A DNA stretch of 64,000 nt from Thinopyrum elongatum (GCA_011799875.1 CM022302.1:326533385-326597384); one strand, 5' to 3'; positions 22,677 through 34,479 are shown, counted from the stretch's first letter. The notes: generated by a model not told the origin, from the sequence alone. Numbers and translations: made by a program.

Positions 22677-22699
22677 CAAACATTTATGTCACCTATGAG

Positions 22700-23336
22700 T
22701 TATACAAGCCCCCACTACAGCAGCCCTTAGTGTTTAAATCCTTGACAAGCTCTGTTAAGTCAAGAACATCAAGTAATCAAAGCAAACAATCCTAGAATGG
22801 TTGGCTGATACAAACAAGCAATTGAACAGATGTGTGAGCAAATCTTGCACAACACTGAATTACATATCAAGAAAAGAAGCATAGAAGGAGGCTTAAAGAC
22901 CATCACTTGACTAACCAGATTTAAGGGGCATTTAAACATCATGTGCAATGTATGAACTAACATATACATTGCATATTTCAGATTCTATAATGAAATGCAC
23001 ATGTATTAGGTTATGCCATGTATGATGCCTAAATGTACACTATAGCAGGCATGAGTGATTCATCATTGCACGCACAATTGAATTGCAGGTTAAGGGCCAG
23101 TTCTATTCCACCTTTTCAGAGTTTATTGTCAAAATAAGCCATAAAAGATGTAAAGAACTCGTTTTTGAGTTATGGGCTTGGGCTTAACTTATTTCCGTTT
23201 GGGGGGGGGGGGGGGGGGGCTCGGGTGGTAGAAGCTCACTAAAAATTGAAGGGAAGGGGAATAGCGAAATGACTGTGTTGTCTACCTATATTACACTCAA
23301 AATGCCACTGCTCACGCCCGCGTCACACCTTACCCT
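22700..23336. other. Low-copy DNA with a 19-base G run
   Basis: Nothing coding is recognised. A homopolymer of 19 G lies at 23201-23219. Runs of this length are prone to assembly and sequencing length errors. Confidence 0.4.
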
Positions 23337-24984
23337 TGATGTCTACTATGCAACTTTATTCTTGTAGACTTGTGTTGGGCCTCCAAGCGCAGAGTTCTGT
23401 AGGACAGTAGCAATTTTTCCTCAAGTGGATGACCTAAGGTTTATCAATCCGTGGGAGGCGTAGGATGAAGATGGTCACTCTCAAACAACCCTGCAACCAA
23501 ATAACAAAGAGTCTCTTGTGTCCCCAACACACCAAATACAATGGTAATTTGTATAGGTGCACTAGTTCGGCGAAGAGATGGTAATAAATGCGTAGTAATG
23601 ATAGTAGATATTGATTTTTGTAATAGGAACAACAAAAAACAGCAAGGTAGCAATTGATAAAACGGAGCACAAATGGTATTGCAATGCTTGAAAATGAGGC
23701 CTAGGGTCCATACTTTCGCTAGTGCAATCTCTCAACAATGCTAATCTAATTGGATCATATAACCATCCCTCAACATGTGATGAAGAATTGCTCCGAAGTT
23801 CCTATCTAGCGAAGAACATAAGAAGAAATTGTTTGTAGCTATTCTTTCCGATCGATCTATCCAAGAGTTCGTACTAAAATAACACCAAGTTATTCTTTCC
23901 AATCGATCTATCAAGAGTTTGTACTAAAATAACACTAAGTTATTCTTTCTGATCGATCTATCAAGAGTTCATACTAAAATAACACCAAAGCAAATTCAGA
24001 TTCATAATACTCAATCCAACACAAAGAACCTCAAAGAGTGCCCCAAGATTTCTACCGGAGAAACAAAAGACGAGAACGTGCATCAACCCCTATGCATAGA
24101 TTACCCCAATGTCACCTCGGGAATCCGTGAGTTGAGTGCCAAAACACATATCAAGTGAATCAATATGATACCCCATTGTCACCACGGGTATTCATAGCAA
24201 GACATACATCAAGTGCTCTCAAATCCATAAAAGTATTCAATCCGATAAAATGAAATCTCAAAGGGAAAACTCAATTCACAACAAGATAGAGAGGAGGAAA
24301 CACCATATGATCCAATTATATTAACAAAGCCCGCGATACATCAAGATCGTGACATCTCAAGAACACGAGAGAGAGAGAGAGAGAGATATTAAACACATAG
24401 CTACTGGTACAAACCCTCATCCCCGAGGGTGGACTACTCCCTCCTCAACATGGTGGCCGTCGGGATGATGAAGATGGCCACCGGTGATGATTTCCCCCTC
24501 CGATAGGGTGCCGGAACGGGGTCTAGATTGGTTTTTCGTGGCTACAGAGGCTTGCGGCGGCGGAACTTTTGATCTAGGGTTACCCCGAGGGTTTTTGTAA
24601 TATTTGGCAATTTATAGGGTGAAGAGGCGGTGCGGGAGGTCACCAAGGGGGCATAACCCCCCTGGGCGTGCCTGGGCTCCTAGGCGCGCCCAGGTGGGTT
24701 GTGCCCACCTCGGGCCTCCCCTCTGGTACTTTTTTAGCCCTTCTTGGGTCTTCTGGTCCAAAAAAAGTTCTCCAAAAAATTTCGCTGTGTTTGGACTCCG
24801 TTTGATATTGATTTCCTGCGAAGTAAAAAACTAGCAAAAAACAACAACTGGCACTGGGCACTATGTCAATAGGTTATTCCCAAAAATGATATGAAGTTGC
24901 TATAAAATGATTGCAAAACATCCAAGAATGATAATATAACAGCATGAATACTTCATAAATTATAGATACGTTGGAGACGTATCA
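23337..24984 (-). repeat. 3' LTR (left) of the non-autonomous Gypsy element
   Basis: This is 1648 bp, bounded by TGATGTC...GACGTATCA on the plus strand. A GC-rich inverted repeat (CACAACCCACC/GGCGCGCC type) is at about 24651-24710. A (GA)n run is at 24367-24386. Three 60-bp repeats of 'ctttccgatcgatctatc' lie at about 23843-23995. Confidence 0.9.
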
Positions 24985-25289
24985 GCATCCCCAAGCTTAA
25001 TTCCTACTCGTCCTCGAGTAGGTAAATGATAAAAGAAGTAATTTATGAAGTGTGAATGCGAGCAAAGTGCATAAGTTTGATCAACGATAATTTAAATCAC
25101 TTTTCCTAGCATCATAACAACAATTCTTTCTCATAAAACTTCTCATGTTAAAGTAGCAACCAATTCACATGTTAAGGTTCAAAAAATGAATTCTCTTGAA
25201 ACTCAACAACCTATATTCTTAGTCACCAAACAATTGCAATTCAACTTATTCAACAGACTCTAAGTAAGAGCTCCACATACTCAATCGTC

Positions 25290-26070
25290 ATATAGTCTTC
25301 TATGATTGCTAGTACTTAAAGCATATTGTTAGAACAAATGGCATCCATCGAACACAGAGAAAGATAGGGGCTTAATATTTCGCCTCCCAACTCATTTATC
25401 ATAAAGATAATTGTCAACAATAATAAATCATGATCAAATATATTTGACTGGTCATATGTGCCTAGATCTTTCCTCACCACATGATGCTTGCCAACTAGAG
25501 AATAATTGAGGTTGAAATGAGAATGCATTCTATTGACTCTTGCATAAAAGTAAATACTAAAAAGTAAAAGATAGGCCCTTCACAGAGGGAAGCAGAGGTT
25601 GTCATGCACTTTTTATTTGGATGCCCAAGCCCTTAATGCAAAGGAACGTCACATTATATTGCCCCTTATGATAGCAACCTTTATTATGCAGTCCATCGCT
25701 TTTATTACTTTGCCATCACAAGTTCGTACAATGCTCAATTTTCCCTTACAATAAAAGATCAAACATATTTAGGAGCAATTTTTATTGCTTTATGCACCGA
25801 TGACAACTTACTTGAAGGATCTTATTCAATCCATAGGTAGGTATGGTGGACACTCATGGGAAGAAACTGGGTTTAAGGGTTTTTGGATGCACAAGTAGTA
25901 TCTCTACTTAGTACGATTTTTTGGCTAGCAAAAGATCCTAGGCAAACACCACATGTTGGAGGATCCATAACAATATAACTTCTATGCAAATATACACAAC
26001 CATAACTCATTACGTTGTCTTCCTTGTCCAACTTCAACTAATTTGCTCAAGTTTGAAAATAATTAATGGG
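25290..26070 (-). other. Conserved non-coding block shared with the Athila element at 35-45 kb
   Basis: The stretch aligns by eye with about 36985-37700. Shared landmarks include 'catatagtcttctatgattgct', 'ctagatctttcctcaccacatgatgcttgcc', 'aagcagaggttg', 'ttatattgccccttatgatagcaacc' and 'ggtttaagggtttttggatg'. No frame is maintained. It lies in the 3' non-coding part of both elements in element orientation. Confidence 0.7.
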
Positions 26071-26449
26071 TATTCACAATCATAGAAGATGTCCAAGATA
26101 ATATATTTGCATGTGAAAGTTCTCTTCCTTATAATAATCATTCATGAATTGCTTGTATGACCAATATTGTGAATGTCAAGCTTCAAAAGATTTCACTTTC
26201 TAAACCCAAAGTGAAGCTACTACTAGGCATGATATGAATATGTAATTTCAACTTCATGATATTCAATTCATTCAACAATTTACTCATAGGATATAAGTGA
26301 AGCACAAGAGTAAATGACAAACTACTCCAAAAAGATATAAGTGAAGATCATGCGAGTAGTTTAGTAAATGGGTAGCTTTTTGAGGACTCTCTCTCTCTTA
26401 TTTAAAAACTTTAAGATCTAAGTATTTTATTAAAATAGCAAGCAAAACA

Positions 26450-27930
26450 AAATAAAATGACATTCCAAGGATGGCATACATCATGTGAAGAAGCAAAAAC
26501 TTTGGCTCAACCGAGACTAACCGATAATTGTTGATGAAGAAAGGTGGGATGCCTACCGGGGCATCCCCAAGCTTAGATGCTTGAGACTTCTTGGAATATT
26601 AACTTGGGATTCCTTGGGCATTCCCAAGCTTGAGATTTTGTGTCTCCTTAATTCATTTTATATCACGGTTTCCCTAAATCTTAAAAACTTCATCCACACA
26701 AAACTCAACAAGAACTCGTGAGATAAGTTAGTATAAATCAATGCAAAACCTTCTCATTCTCTACTGTAGCAAATCACTAAAATTATAATTAAACATTGCA
26801 TACTAAATTCCTCTTCATATTTAATACTCCTATCCTCAAATAGAATCATTAAACAAGCAAACATATGCAAACAATGCAAACATAACAACAATCTGCCAAA
26901 ACAGGATAGTCTATAAAGAGTGCAATTTTCTTCATACTTCCCTAACTCCAAAAATTCTTAAAATTTACCAGACTGTATAAAATTTATCATATCTTATTGT
27001 GCAAAACATTTCAACATTTTATCACATTCTTACTTTTCTGGAGAATTTTTGCAACAGAGACAAACTTCCTGTTTTGAAACAGCAACTCATATACTTGCAA
27101 AATAAGCATGGTGAAGCCAATCCTTGCCACTTTTATTGAAGTAAGAGATGCAAAACATTATTATAAATAACAGCAAGCAAATCCTAATAAAATAATATGA
27201 TGCTCCAAGCAAAACACATATCATGTGACAAATGAAAATGTAGCTCCAAGTGAGGTTACCGATAATGTTGGAGACGAAAGAGGGGAAGCCTTCCGGGGCA
27301 TACCCAAGCTTAGTTGCTTGGATATTCCTTAAATATTATCTTAGGGTGCCTTGGGAATCCCAAAGATTAGGGTCTTGTCACTCCATATTCTCCTCATATC
27401 GATATCTCACCCAAAACTTGAAAACTTCAATCCCACAAAACTTAACGGAACTTCGTGAGATGGGTTAGTATGATAAAGACAAATCATTCACTTTGGTAGT
27501 GTCAAGATAAGATTCATAATTTTTTCCACATAATTCCTACTGTACTATACAATTTACACAATTTATATTAAGCAATATAAGCCATAGAAACCATAAAACA
27601 AGCAAACTATGCATTGCAAACATAATCTGTCAAAAACAGAACAGTACGTAAAGATCTGAATTAATGTTATACTTATGTAACTGAAAAGATTCTGAAAACT
27701 TACGTAAATGTATAAAATTTGTATACCCATAAACTGTAAAAAAATCAGAATTTTTCCACGTTCCAGTAAAAGATAGGAATTTCTGTACTGGATGCAAAAG
27801 TTTCTGTTTTTGCACAGAATCAAGTCAACTATCATCCACACTATCCCAATGGCTTAACTTGGCACTTTATTTAAACAAAACCTATAAAACATGATTACTA
27901 CAGTATCCTAATAATGTGAACACACAAAAA
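26450..27930 (-). repeat. Diverged internal duplication of about 740 bp
   Basis: 26455-27180 and 27195-27925 align in order. Both have 'catgtga' plus a 'gttaccgataat' type start, then 'ccggggcatccccaagctt', 'ttccttgggcattccca', 'actcgtgagat.agttagtat', a 'caagcaaa.tatgcaa' block and a 'gaatttttgcaacag' type end. No coding is visible. Confidence 0.6.
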
Positions 27931-28004
27931 CAGTAGGGGTAAATGTTGGGTTGTCTCCCAACAAGCGCTTTTCTTTAATGCCTTTTTAGCTAGGCATGAT
28001 GATT

Positions 28005-29285
28005 TCAATGATGCTCACATAAAAGATAAGAATTGAAAATAATGGGAGCATCATGAAGCATATGACTAGCACATTTAAGTCTAACCCACTTCCTATGCAT
28101 AGGGATTTTGTGAGCAAACAACTTATGGGAACAAGAATCAACTAGCATAGGAAGGCAAAACGAGCAAAACTTCAAGATTTTCAACACATAGAGAGGAAAC
28201 TTGATATTATTGCAATATGTAAAAGCATATGTTCCCCTCTCACAATAATTTTCAGTAGCATCATGAATGAATTCAACAATATAACTATCACATAAAGCAT
28301 TCTTTTCATGATCCAAAAGCATAGAAAATTTATTACTCTCCATATAAGCAATTTTATTCTCATTCACAATAGTGGGAGTATCATATGAAACTCGAATACT
28401 AAAAATTGTTTCCACATTAAAAGAGTAATGTTCAGTAAAAGTATATTCAAAATTATGACAATAATTATCACTACTTTTTATAGCATAAGTATCCTCACAA
28501 TAATCATCATAAGTAGCAACTGTGTTCTCATCATAGATAGGAGGCATGCAATCATCATAGCAAATTTGATCATTCAAAGTAGGGGGACTAAAAATATCAT
28601 CTTCATTAAGCATATCATCCCCAAGCTTGGGACAAACATTAATTGCAGCAAATAAATTCTCAAACATGTCATTCTCATCAAACATAGCATCCCCAAGCTT
28701 GTGGCTTGGCATATCATAAGCATAATCACTCTCATCATTAATAGTGTGAATAGCACCGACGGTATAACAATTGCTATCATCATAATTTCCCAAGTTGGTG
28801 CCAAAAAGATTTCCAAGATTATAAGAAGTATCATTATCTTCCCAATCATAATCATCACAACAAGCAATAGGCATAACAAAATCATCATCAATAGTGCTCT
28901 CGGACATTGTGCCATAAGACAAAGAAGCAATATCATCATCAAGTGCATCGTCTTCCACGATTATTTTTGATTCATTTTCATGAGGCACGACAATAATAGG
29001 AGCAACATTATTTGGGAGAGATACCTTTTTACCTCTATTCTTTCTTCTTTTCTTCTTCTTCACCACATCATGTGTGGGTTTAATTAATTTTTTCGAGCTT
29101 CTTATTGATGAGATTGGTTGAATAAGGAGCGCCTCCTCATCACCTATTTCATCACGAGAGACAATAGGAGGGAAAGTGAAAATATTTACCCTTTCATTAG
29201 TATTCCTTTTATATTCTATTGGTTTCCCCATCTTTATATAGTTGGCAATATAAGCATTCTCATTGCAATTTACCATGCAAAACAT
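28005..29285 (-). CDS. Private ORF2 of the non-autonomous Gypsy element
   Basis: This is a 426-codon frame starting MFCMVNCNENAYIANYIK. Residues 60-90 hold a Lys/Arg-rich patch (VVKKKKRRKNRGKK), a possible nuclear or RNA-binding signal. The next 230 residues are strongly acidic and rich in D, N, Y and C (for example EDDALDDDIASLSYG and CCDDYDWEDND). The repeated segments KLGDAMFDENDMFE and KLGDDMLNEDDIF suggest internal duplication. The C-terminus is Cys/His-containing and more hydrophobic. No protease, RT or integrase motif is present and I recognise no family. It follows ORF1 after an 11-bp gap, so the two could be expressed from one RNA or derive from one frame split by a stop. A real protein is likely because the frame is long in AT-rich DNA. 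Confidence 0.6.
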   Translation of the reverse strand: MFCMVNCNENAYIANYIKMGKPIEYKRNTNERVNIFTFPPIVSRDEIGDEEALLIQPISSIRSSKKLIKPTHDVVKKKKRRKNRGKKVSLPNNVAPIIVVPHENESKIIVEDDALDDDIASLSYGTMSESTIDDDFVMPIACCDDYDWEDNDTSYNLGNLFGTNLGNYDDSNCYTVGAIHTINDESDYAYDMPSHKLGDAMFDENDMFENLFAAINVCPKLGDDMLNEDDIFSPPTLNDQICYDDCMPPIYDENTVATYDDYCEDTYAIKSSDNYCHNFEYTFTEHYSFNVETIFSIRVSYDTPTIVNENKIAYMESNKFSMLLDHEKNALCDSYIVEFIHDATENYCERGTYAFTYCNNIKFPLYVLKILKFCSFCLPMLVDSCSHKLFAHKIPMHRKWVRLKCASHMLHDAPIIFNSYLLCEHH

Positions 29286-29296
29286 AAAGATATTTT

Positions 29297-29851
29297 TTAG
29301 ATTAGTTTCAATGTCGTCCGTGAGAATGAATACTTCAAACCAACTATTTTATGTGTCAATTCTTCACTCCCCAAAAATAGACAAAGCTCATTATAAAGTT
29401 CAAGGGTGATCAAATCATTACAATATTTGGCCATGATTCGATCATGAAAAAGTTTGCATTGGAAATTAAGATGACCAACCTTATTGCAAAGTTCACAAGT
29501 AATAGGACAAAGAAAACAAAATTTTGTAGCAAATTCATCTATCACTTTGAGCAAAAAATTGGTTCTATCATGTTTATGCTTCTTACAAAATCTATCTTCC
29601 CTATAAGGCACATCTTCACAAACTTTATGCACTCCACAAAAATTGGCATGCTTATAAGAAACATTTTTAACACGACTAGTGCAATCATCATTAGTATTTT
29701 GGATATTCATATAATTCATACTAACAACATTGCAATCATGCTCATCATTTATGCCAAATATTTTATTGAATTCTTCTTCTATCAATTGAGCACAATTTTC
29801 CTTTCCATCATTTTCACGAAAGACATTATAAAGATGAACAATATGATGCAA
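29297..29851 (-). CDS. Gag-like ORF1 with a CCHC zinc knuckle
   Basis: This is a 184-codon frame in the gag position, just downstream of the primer-binding site in element sense. It starts MHHIVHLYNVFREND. Residues about 125-138 are a perfect CX2CX4HX4C knuckle (CELCNKVGHLNFQC), the nucleic-acid-binding motif of retroelement nucleocapsids. Other Cys/His pairs (FCGVHKVCED, FCKKHKHD) may bind zinc too. Unlike ordinary Athila gag it lacks the capsid core motifs. I infer an RNA-binding, packaging-type protein; the exact family is unknown. The true start could lie upstream because an in-frame-looking ATG at about 29861 is followed at once by a stop. Confidence 0.6.
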   Translation of the reverse strand: MHHIVHLYNVFRENDGKENCAQLIEEEFNKIFGINDEHDCNVVSMNYMNIQNTNDDCTSRVKNVSYKHANFCGVHKVCEDVPYREDRFCKKHKHDRTNFLLKVIDEFATKFCFLCPITCELCNKVGHLNFQCKLFHDRIMAKYCNDLITLELYNELCLFLGSEELTHKIVGLKYSFSRTTLKLI

Positions 29852-29960
29852 CCTCTATTCCATTTTTTTGTAGTTTTCTTTTACGAACCAAACTAGTGAT
29901 AAAACAAGAAACTAAAAGATTCGATTGCAAGATCTAAAGATATACCTTCAAGCACTCACC

Positions 29961-29978
29961 TCCCCGGCAACGGCGCCA
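29961..29978 (-). promoter_or_regulatory. Primer-binding site of the non-autonomous Gypsy element
   Basis: The minus strand reads TGGCGCCGTTGCCGGGGA, the tRNA-Asp type site, 10 bases inside the LTR edge at 29989. The Athila element at 43881-43864 has the same site with one change. Confidence 0.85.
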
Positions 29979-29988
29979 GAAAAGAGCT

Positions 29989-32900
29989 TGATGTCTACTA
30001 TGCAACTTTATTCTTGTAGACTCGTGTTGGGCCTCTAGGCGCAGAGTTTTGTAGGACAGTAGCAATTTTCCTTCAAGTGGATGACCTAAGGTTTATCAAT
30101 CCATGGGAGGCATAGGATGAAGATGGTCTGTCTCAAACAACCCTGCAACCAAATAACAAAGAGTCTCTTGTGTCCCCAACACACCAAATACAATGGTAAT
30201 TTGTATAGGTGCACTAGTTCGGCGAAGAGATGGTAATAAAAGCATAGTAATGATAGTAGATATTGATTTTTGTGATAAGAACAATAAAAAACAGCAAGGT
30301 AGCAATTGATAAAACGGAGCACAAATGGTACTGCAATGCTTGAAAATGAGGCCTAGGGTCTGTACTTTCGCTAGTGCAATCTCTCAACAATGCTAATCTA
30401 ATTGGATCATATAACCATCCCTCAACATGTGATGAAGAATCACTCCAAAGTTCCTATCTAGCGGAGAACATAAGAAGAAATTGTTTGTAGCTATTCTTTC
30501 CGATCGATCTATCCAAGAGTTCGTACTAAAATAACACCAAGTTTTTCTTTCCGATCGATCTATCAAGAGTTCGTACTAAAATAACACTAAGTTATTCTTT
30601 CCGATCGATCTATCAAGAGTTCGTACTAAAATAACACCAAAGCAAATTCAGATTCATAATACTCAATCCAACAGAAAGAACCTCAAAGAGTGCCCCAAGA
30701 TTTCTACCGGAGAAACAAAAGACGAGAACGTGCATCAACCCCTATGCATAGATTACCCCAATGTCACCTCGGGAATCCGCGAGTTGAGTGCCAAAACACT
30801 TATCAAGTGAATCAATATGATACCCCATTGTCACCACGGGTATTCATAGCAAGACATACATCAAGTGCTCTCAAATCCATAAAAGTATTCAATCTGATAA
30901 AACGAAATCTCAAAGGGAAAACTCAATTCACAACAAGATAGAGAGGGGAAAACACCATATGATCCAACTATATTAACAAAGCATGTGATACATCAAGATC
31001 GTGACATCTCAAGAACACGAGAGAGAGAGAGATTAAACACATAGCTACTGGTACAAACCCTCAGCCCCGAGGGTGGATGATACGTCTCCAACGTATCTGT
31101 AATTTTTGATTGTTCCATGCTATTATATTATTTGTTTTGGATGTTTTATATGCATTATTATGCTATTTTATATTATTTTTGGGACTAACTTATTAACCTA
31201 GAGCCCGGTGCCAGTTTATGTTTTTTCCTTGTTTTTGAGTTTCGCAGAAAGGGAATATCAAACGGAGTCCAAACGGAAGAAAACTTTACGATGATTTTTC
31301 TTGGACCAGAAGACACCCAGAGGACTTGGTGTCCAAGCCAAAAGACCCACGAGGCAGCGGCAAGGGTGAAGGGCGCGCCCTAGGGGGGGCACCCCCTGCC
31401 TTGTGGCCCCCTCGGCAGTCCCCTGACCTACTTCTTCGTCCTATATATTCACATATATTCCAAAACCCTCAGGGAGAGGCACGGAAATACTTTTACACCG
31501 CCGCAACCTTCTGTTCCCGTGAGATCCCATCTTGGGGCCTTTTCCGGCATCCTGCCGGAGGGGGATTCGATCACAGAGGGCATCTACATCAACCCTATTG
31601 CCCTTCCGATGAAGCGTGAGTAGTTTACCTCAGACATATGGGTCCATAGCTAGTAGCTAGATGGCTTCTTCTCTCTCTTTGATTCTCAATACCATGTTCT
31701 CCTCGAAGTTCTTGGAGATCTATCCAATGTAATCTTCTTTTGCGGTGTGTTTGTCGAGATCCGATGAATTGTGGATTTATGATCAACTTATCTATGAATA
31801 TTATTTGAATCTTCTCTAAATTCTTATATGCATGATTTGATATCTTTGTATTTCTCTTCGAATTCTCGGTTTGGTTTGGCCAACTAGATTGGTTTTTCTT
31901 GCAATGGGAGAGGTGCTTAGCTTTGGGTTCAATCTTGCGTGATTTCACCTAGTGACAAAGTAGGGGTAGCGAGACACGTATTGAATTGTTTCCATCGAGG
32001 ATAAAAAGATGGGGTTTTCATCATATTGCTTGAGCTTATTCCTCTACATCATGTCATCTTACTTAAGGCGTTACTCCGTTCTTTATGAACTTAATGCTCT
32101 AGATGCATGCTGGATAGCGGTCGATGTGTGGAGTAATAGTAGTAGATGCAGGCAGGAGTCGGTCTACTTGACACAGACGTGATGCCTATATGCATAATCA
32201 TTGCCTTGGATATCGTCATAACTTTGCGCTTTTCTATCAATTGCTCGACAGTAATTTGTTCACCCACCGTATTATTTGCCTTCAAGAGAGAAGCCTCTAG
32301 TGAAACCTATGGCCACCGGGTCTATTTTCCGTCATATTTGTTTCCGATCTACTATCTTGCAATCTTTTATTTTCAGATCTATAAACCAGAAAACCCAAAA
32401 GTATTTAGTTATCTTTTATTTAATTTTATCTATCTCTATCAGATCTCACCTTTGCAAGTGACTGTGAAGGGATTGACAACCCCTTTATCGCGTTGGGTGC
32501 AAGTGTTTGATTGTTTGTGTAGGTGCATCTATTGGGGACTTGCACGTTTCTCCTACTGGATTGATACCTTGGTTCTTAACTAAGGGAAATACTTATCTCT
32601 ACTGTGCTGCATCACCCTTTCCTCTTCAAGGGAAAAACCAATGCAAGCTCAAGAAGTAGGAGTGGACTACTCCCTCCTCATCATGGTGGCCGCCGGGATG
32701 ATGAAGATGGTCACCGGTGATGATTTCCCCCTCCGACAGGGTGCCGGAACGGGGTCTAGGTTGGTTTTTCATGGCTACAGAGGCTTGCGGCAGCAGAACT
32801 TCTGATCTAGGGTTACCCAGAGGGTTTTTGGAATATTTGGCAATTTATAGGGCGAAGAGGCGGTGCGGGAGGTCACCGAGGGGGGCACAACCCCCTGTGC

Positions 32901-33216
32901 ACGCCTGGGCTCCTGGGCGCACCTAGGTGGGTTGTTCCCACCCTGGGTCTCCCCTCTGGTACTTTTTAGCCCATCCTGGGTCTTCTGGTCCAAAAAAATT
33001 CTCCAAAAAATTTCGCTACGATTGGACTTCGTTTGATATTGATTTCCTGCGAAGTAAAAAACAAGAAAAAAACAGCAACTGGCACTGGGCACTATGTCAA
33101 TAGGTTAGTCCCAAAAAATGATATAAAGTTGCTATAAAATGATTGTAAAACATCCAAGAATGATAATATAACAGCATGAATACTTCATAAATTATAGATA
33201 CGTTGGAGACGTATCA
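29989..33216 (-). repeat. 5' LTR (right) of the non-autonomous Gypsy element, interrupted
   Basis: The LTR sequence is 29989-31077 and 32667-33216, about 1639 bp without the insert and one TSD copy. It matches the left LTR with differences of a few percent by eye, so this insertion is older than the Athila copy at 35-45 kb. Confidence 0.9.
31078..32661 (+). mobile_element. Solo LTR of a Fatima-like Gypsy family inside another LTR
   Basis: This 1584-bp LTR starts TGATACGTCTCCAACGTATC and ends ...GCTCAAGAAGTAGGA; the expected terminal CA is mutated to GA. A perfect TSD, GTGGA, flanks it (31073-31077 and 32662-32666). No internal sequence is present, so it arose by recombination between two LTRs. 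A TATA-like CTATATATTC is at about 31441. Its orientation is opposite to the host element, although the first bases of the two LTR families are similar. Confidence 0.9.
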
Positions 33217-33221
33217 ACCCT

Positions 33222-34470
33222 CAGGTAAAAAAAACACGCAAGCGTTCATTGCCCTGCCCGCTTGCATCTCCTCTCCCCTTTCCCTCTACCTCAATCCCCT
33301 ACCTGCAGCGCTAAGGTTCCTCCAGCGAGCCGCCACCACTGGTCCCATCTGGCTTGCTCCTCGATGATGCTCTGTCCAGCTAGGCTACATGGCCGGCGGG
33401 TAGGGCCAAATCTCCCCGGCTGCTCCTCCCTCTGGCGCCGCCCCTCATTCTCATGGTCTCCAGCACCTGCTCCGCTATGGTCCGTCCAACGCACTACTCC
33501 GGCGGTCGCCGCACAACTACGGCCGATGCCCCATTCCGACAGAAGGCACCTCGTTCCCCCTACCCTCCTCCCAGGCCGTGGCCTTGAGGTGATGTTGAAG
33601 GATGAGCTCATCCAACAAGGTGAGGATCTCCTCTGATTTTTTGCCAAATTTTCATTCTGATCCGCTATACGATGAATTGCTATGAGTTGCTGCTACTGCT
33701 TCTATATGATGCATTGCTATGAGCTGCTCCTGCTATATGATGAATTGCTATGAGCTGCTGCTACTATATGATGAATTGCTATCAGCTGCTGCTGCTATAT
33801 GATGAGTTGCTATAAGCTGCTCCTACTGCTGCTATATGATGAATTGCTATGAGCTGCTCCTGCTGCTGCTGCTATATGATGAATTGCTATGAGCTGCTGC
33901 TGGTATATGATGAATTGCTAGTTGCTGCTGCTGTATGATGAGTTGCTATGAGCTGCTGTTGCTATATGATGGTTTCAGGTGGTGCTGCTATATGGTAATA
34001 ACCAGCCACTTGGACCATCAAATTTCGATAAATAATGGATCTTCATTTAAATTTAGGCAATCCGTTCTTCATTTAAATTAGGCAATGGGCTCTCTATGGA
34101 AGACATTGACCAAAGTAGATTGTGCCAAGTAGATGGTATCTTTGTATTTGCATTTTGAACAAATATTGATGGTCTGTTTTCCTATCATATTAATTACTGC
34201 ACTGGGTTCAATTTGTGATGTTTGCAAGTCAAATTAATTTTCATATGGGCAGCAAAATGACAAAATATAATGCAATCTAGACTTTTCACTGATCATACCA
34301 TAGATAAGCAGAAAAGGCAGGCAATGAAAAGAAATGGTTGGCTTATTATCTGGAGCTTATATTCAAAGGTGCTTATTTTCTTAGGATAACTCGAAATAAC
34401 TGTCCCTAAGAACCCTGGCCAACAGCACTGACATACAAATAACATGTCACGATGATTGCAATGGAGTGAC
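33222..34470. other. Low-copy DNA between the two Athila-type insertions
   Basis: 33240-33650 is C-rich and gene-like in composition, with overlapping frames on both strands and no recognised domain. 33672-33985 is a minisatellite. 33990-34470 is AT-rich with nothing recognised. Before the insertion at 23337 this DNA was joined directly to the sequence ending at 23336. Confidence 0.4.
33672..33985. repeat. Minisatellite of 27-36 bp units (gatgaattgctatgagctgctgct)
   Basis: About ten units of 'atatgatgaattgctatgagctgctgct' vary by insertion of extra 'gctgct' or 'cctgct' triplets. Unit changes are mostly multiples of three, but stops (tga, tag) occur in the frames, so it is not a coding repeat. 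Confidence 0.85.
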
Positions 34471-34479
34471 CTACCATAG

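Larger units (their letters stand above)
23337..33216 (-). mobile_element. Non-autonomous Athila-like Gypsy element, complete, with TSD
   Basis: The element has direct LTRs at 23337-24984 and 29989-33216; the latter is split by a solo LTR. The perfect TSD is ACCCT (23332-23336 and 33217-33221). On the minus strand the LTR reads TGATACGTCTCC...AGACATCA. The primer-binding site at 29978-29961 (TGGCGCCGTTGCCGGGGA) is the tRNA-Asp type usual for Athila-like elements. A purine tract (AAGCTTGGGGATGC) lies next to the left LTR. The interior (24985-29988) has no RT, integrase or protease, only two unusual ORFs and long non-coding DNA. It must depend on enzymes from another element. Confidence 0.88.
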
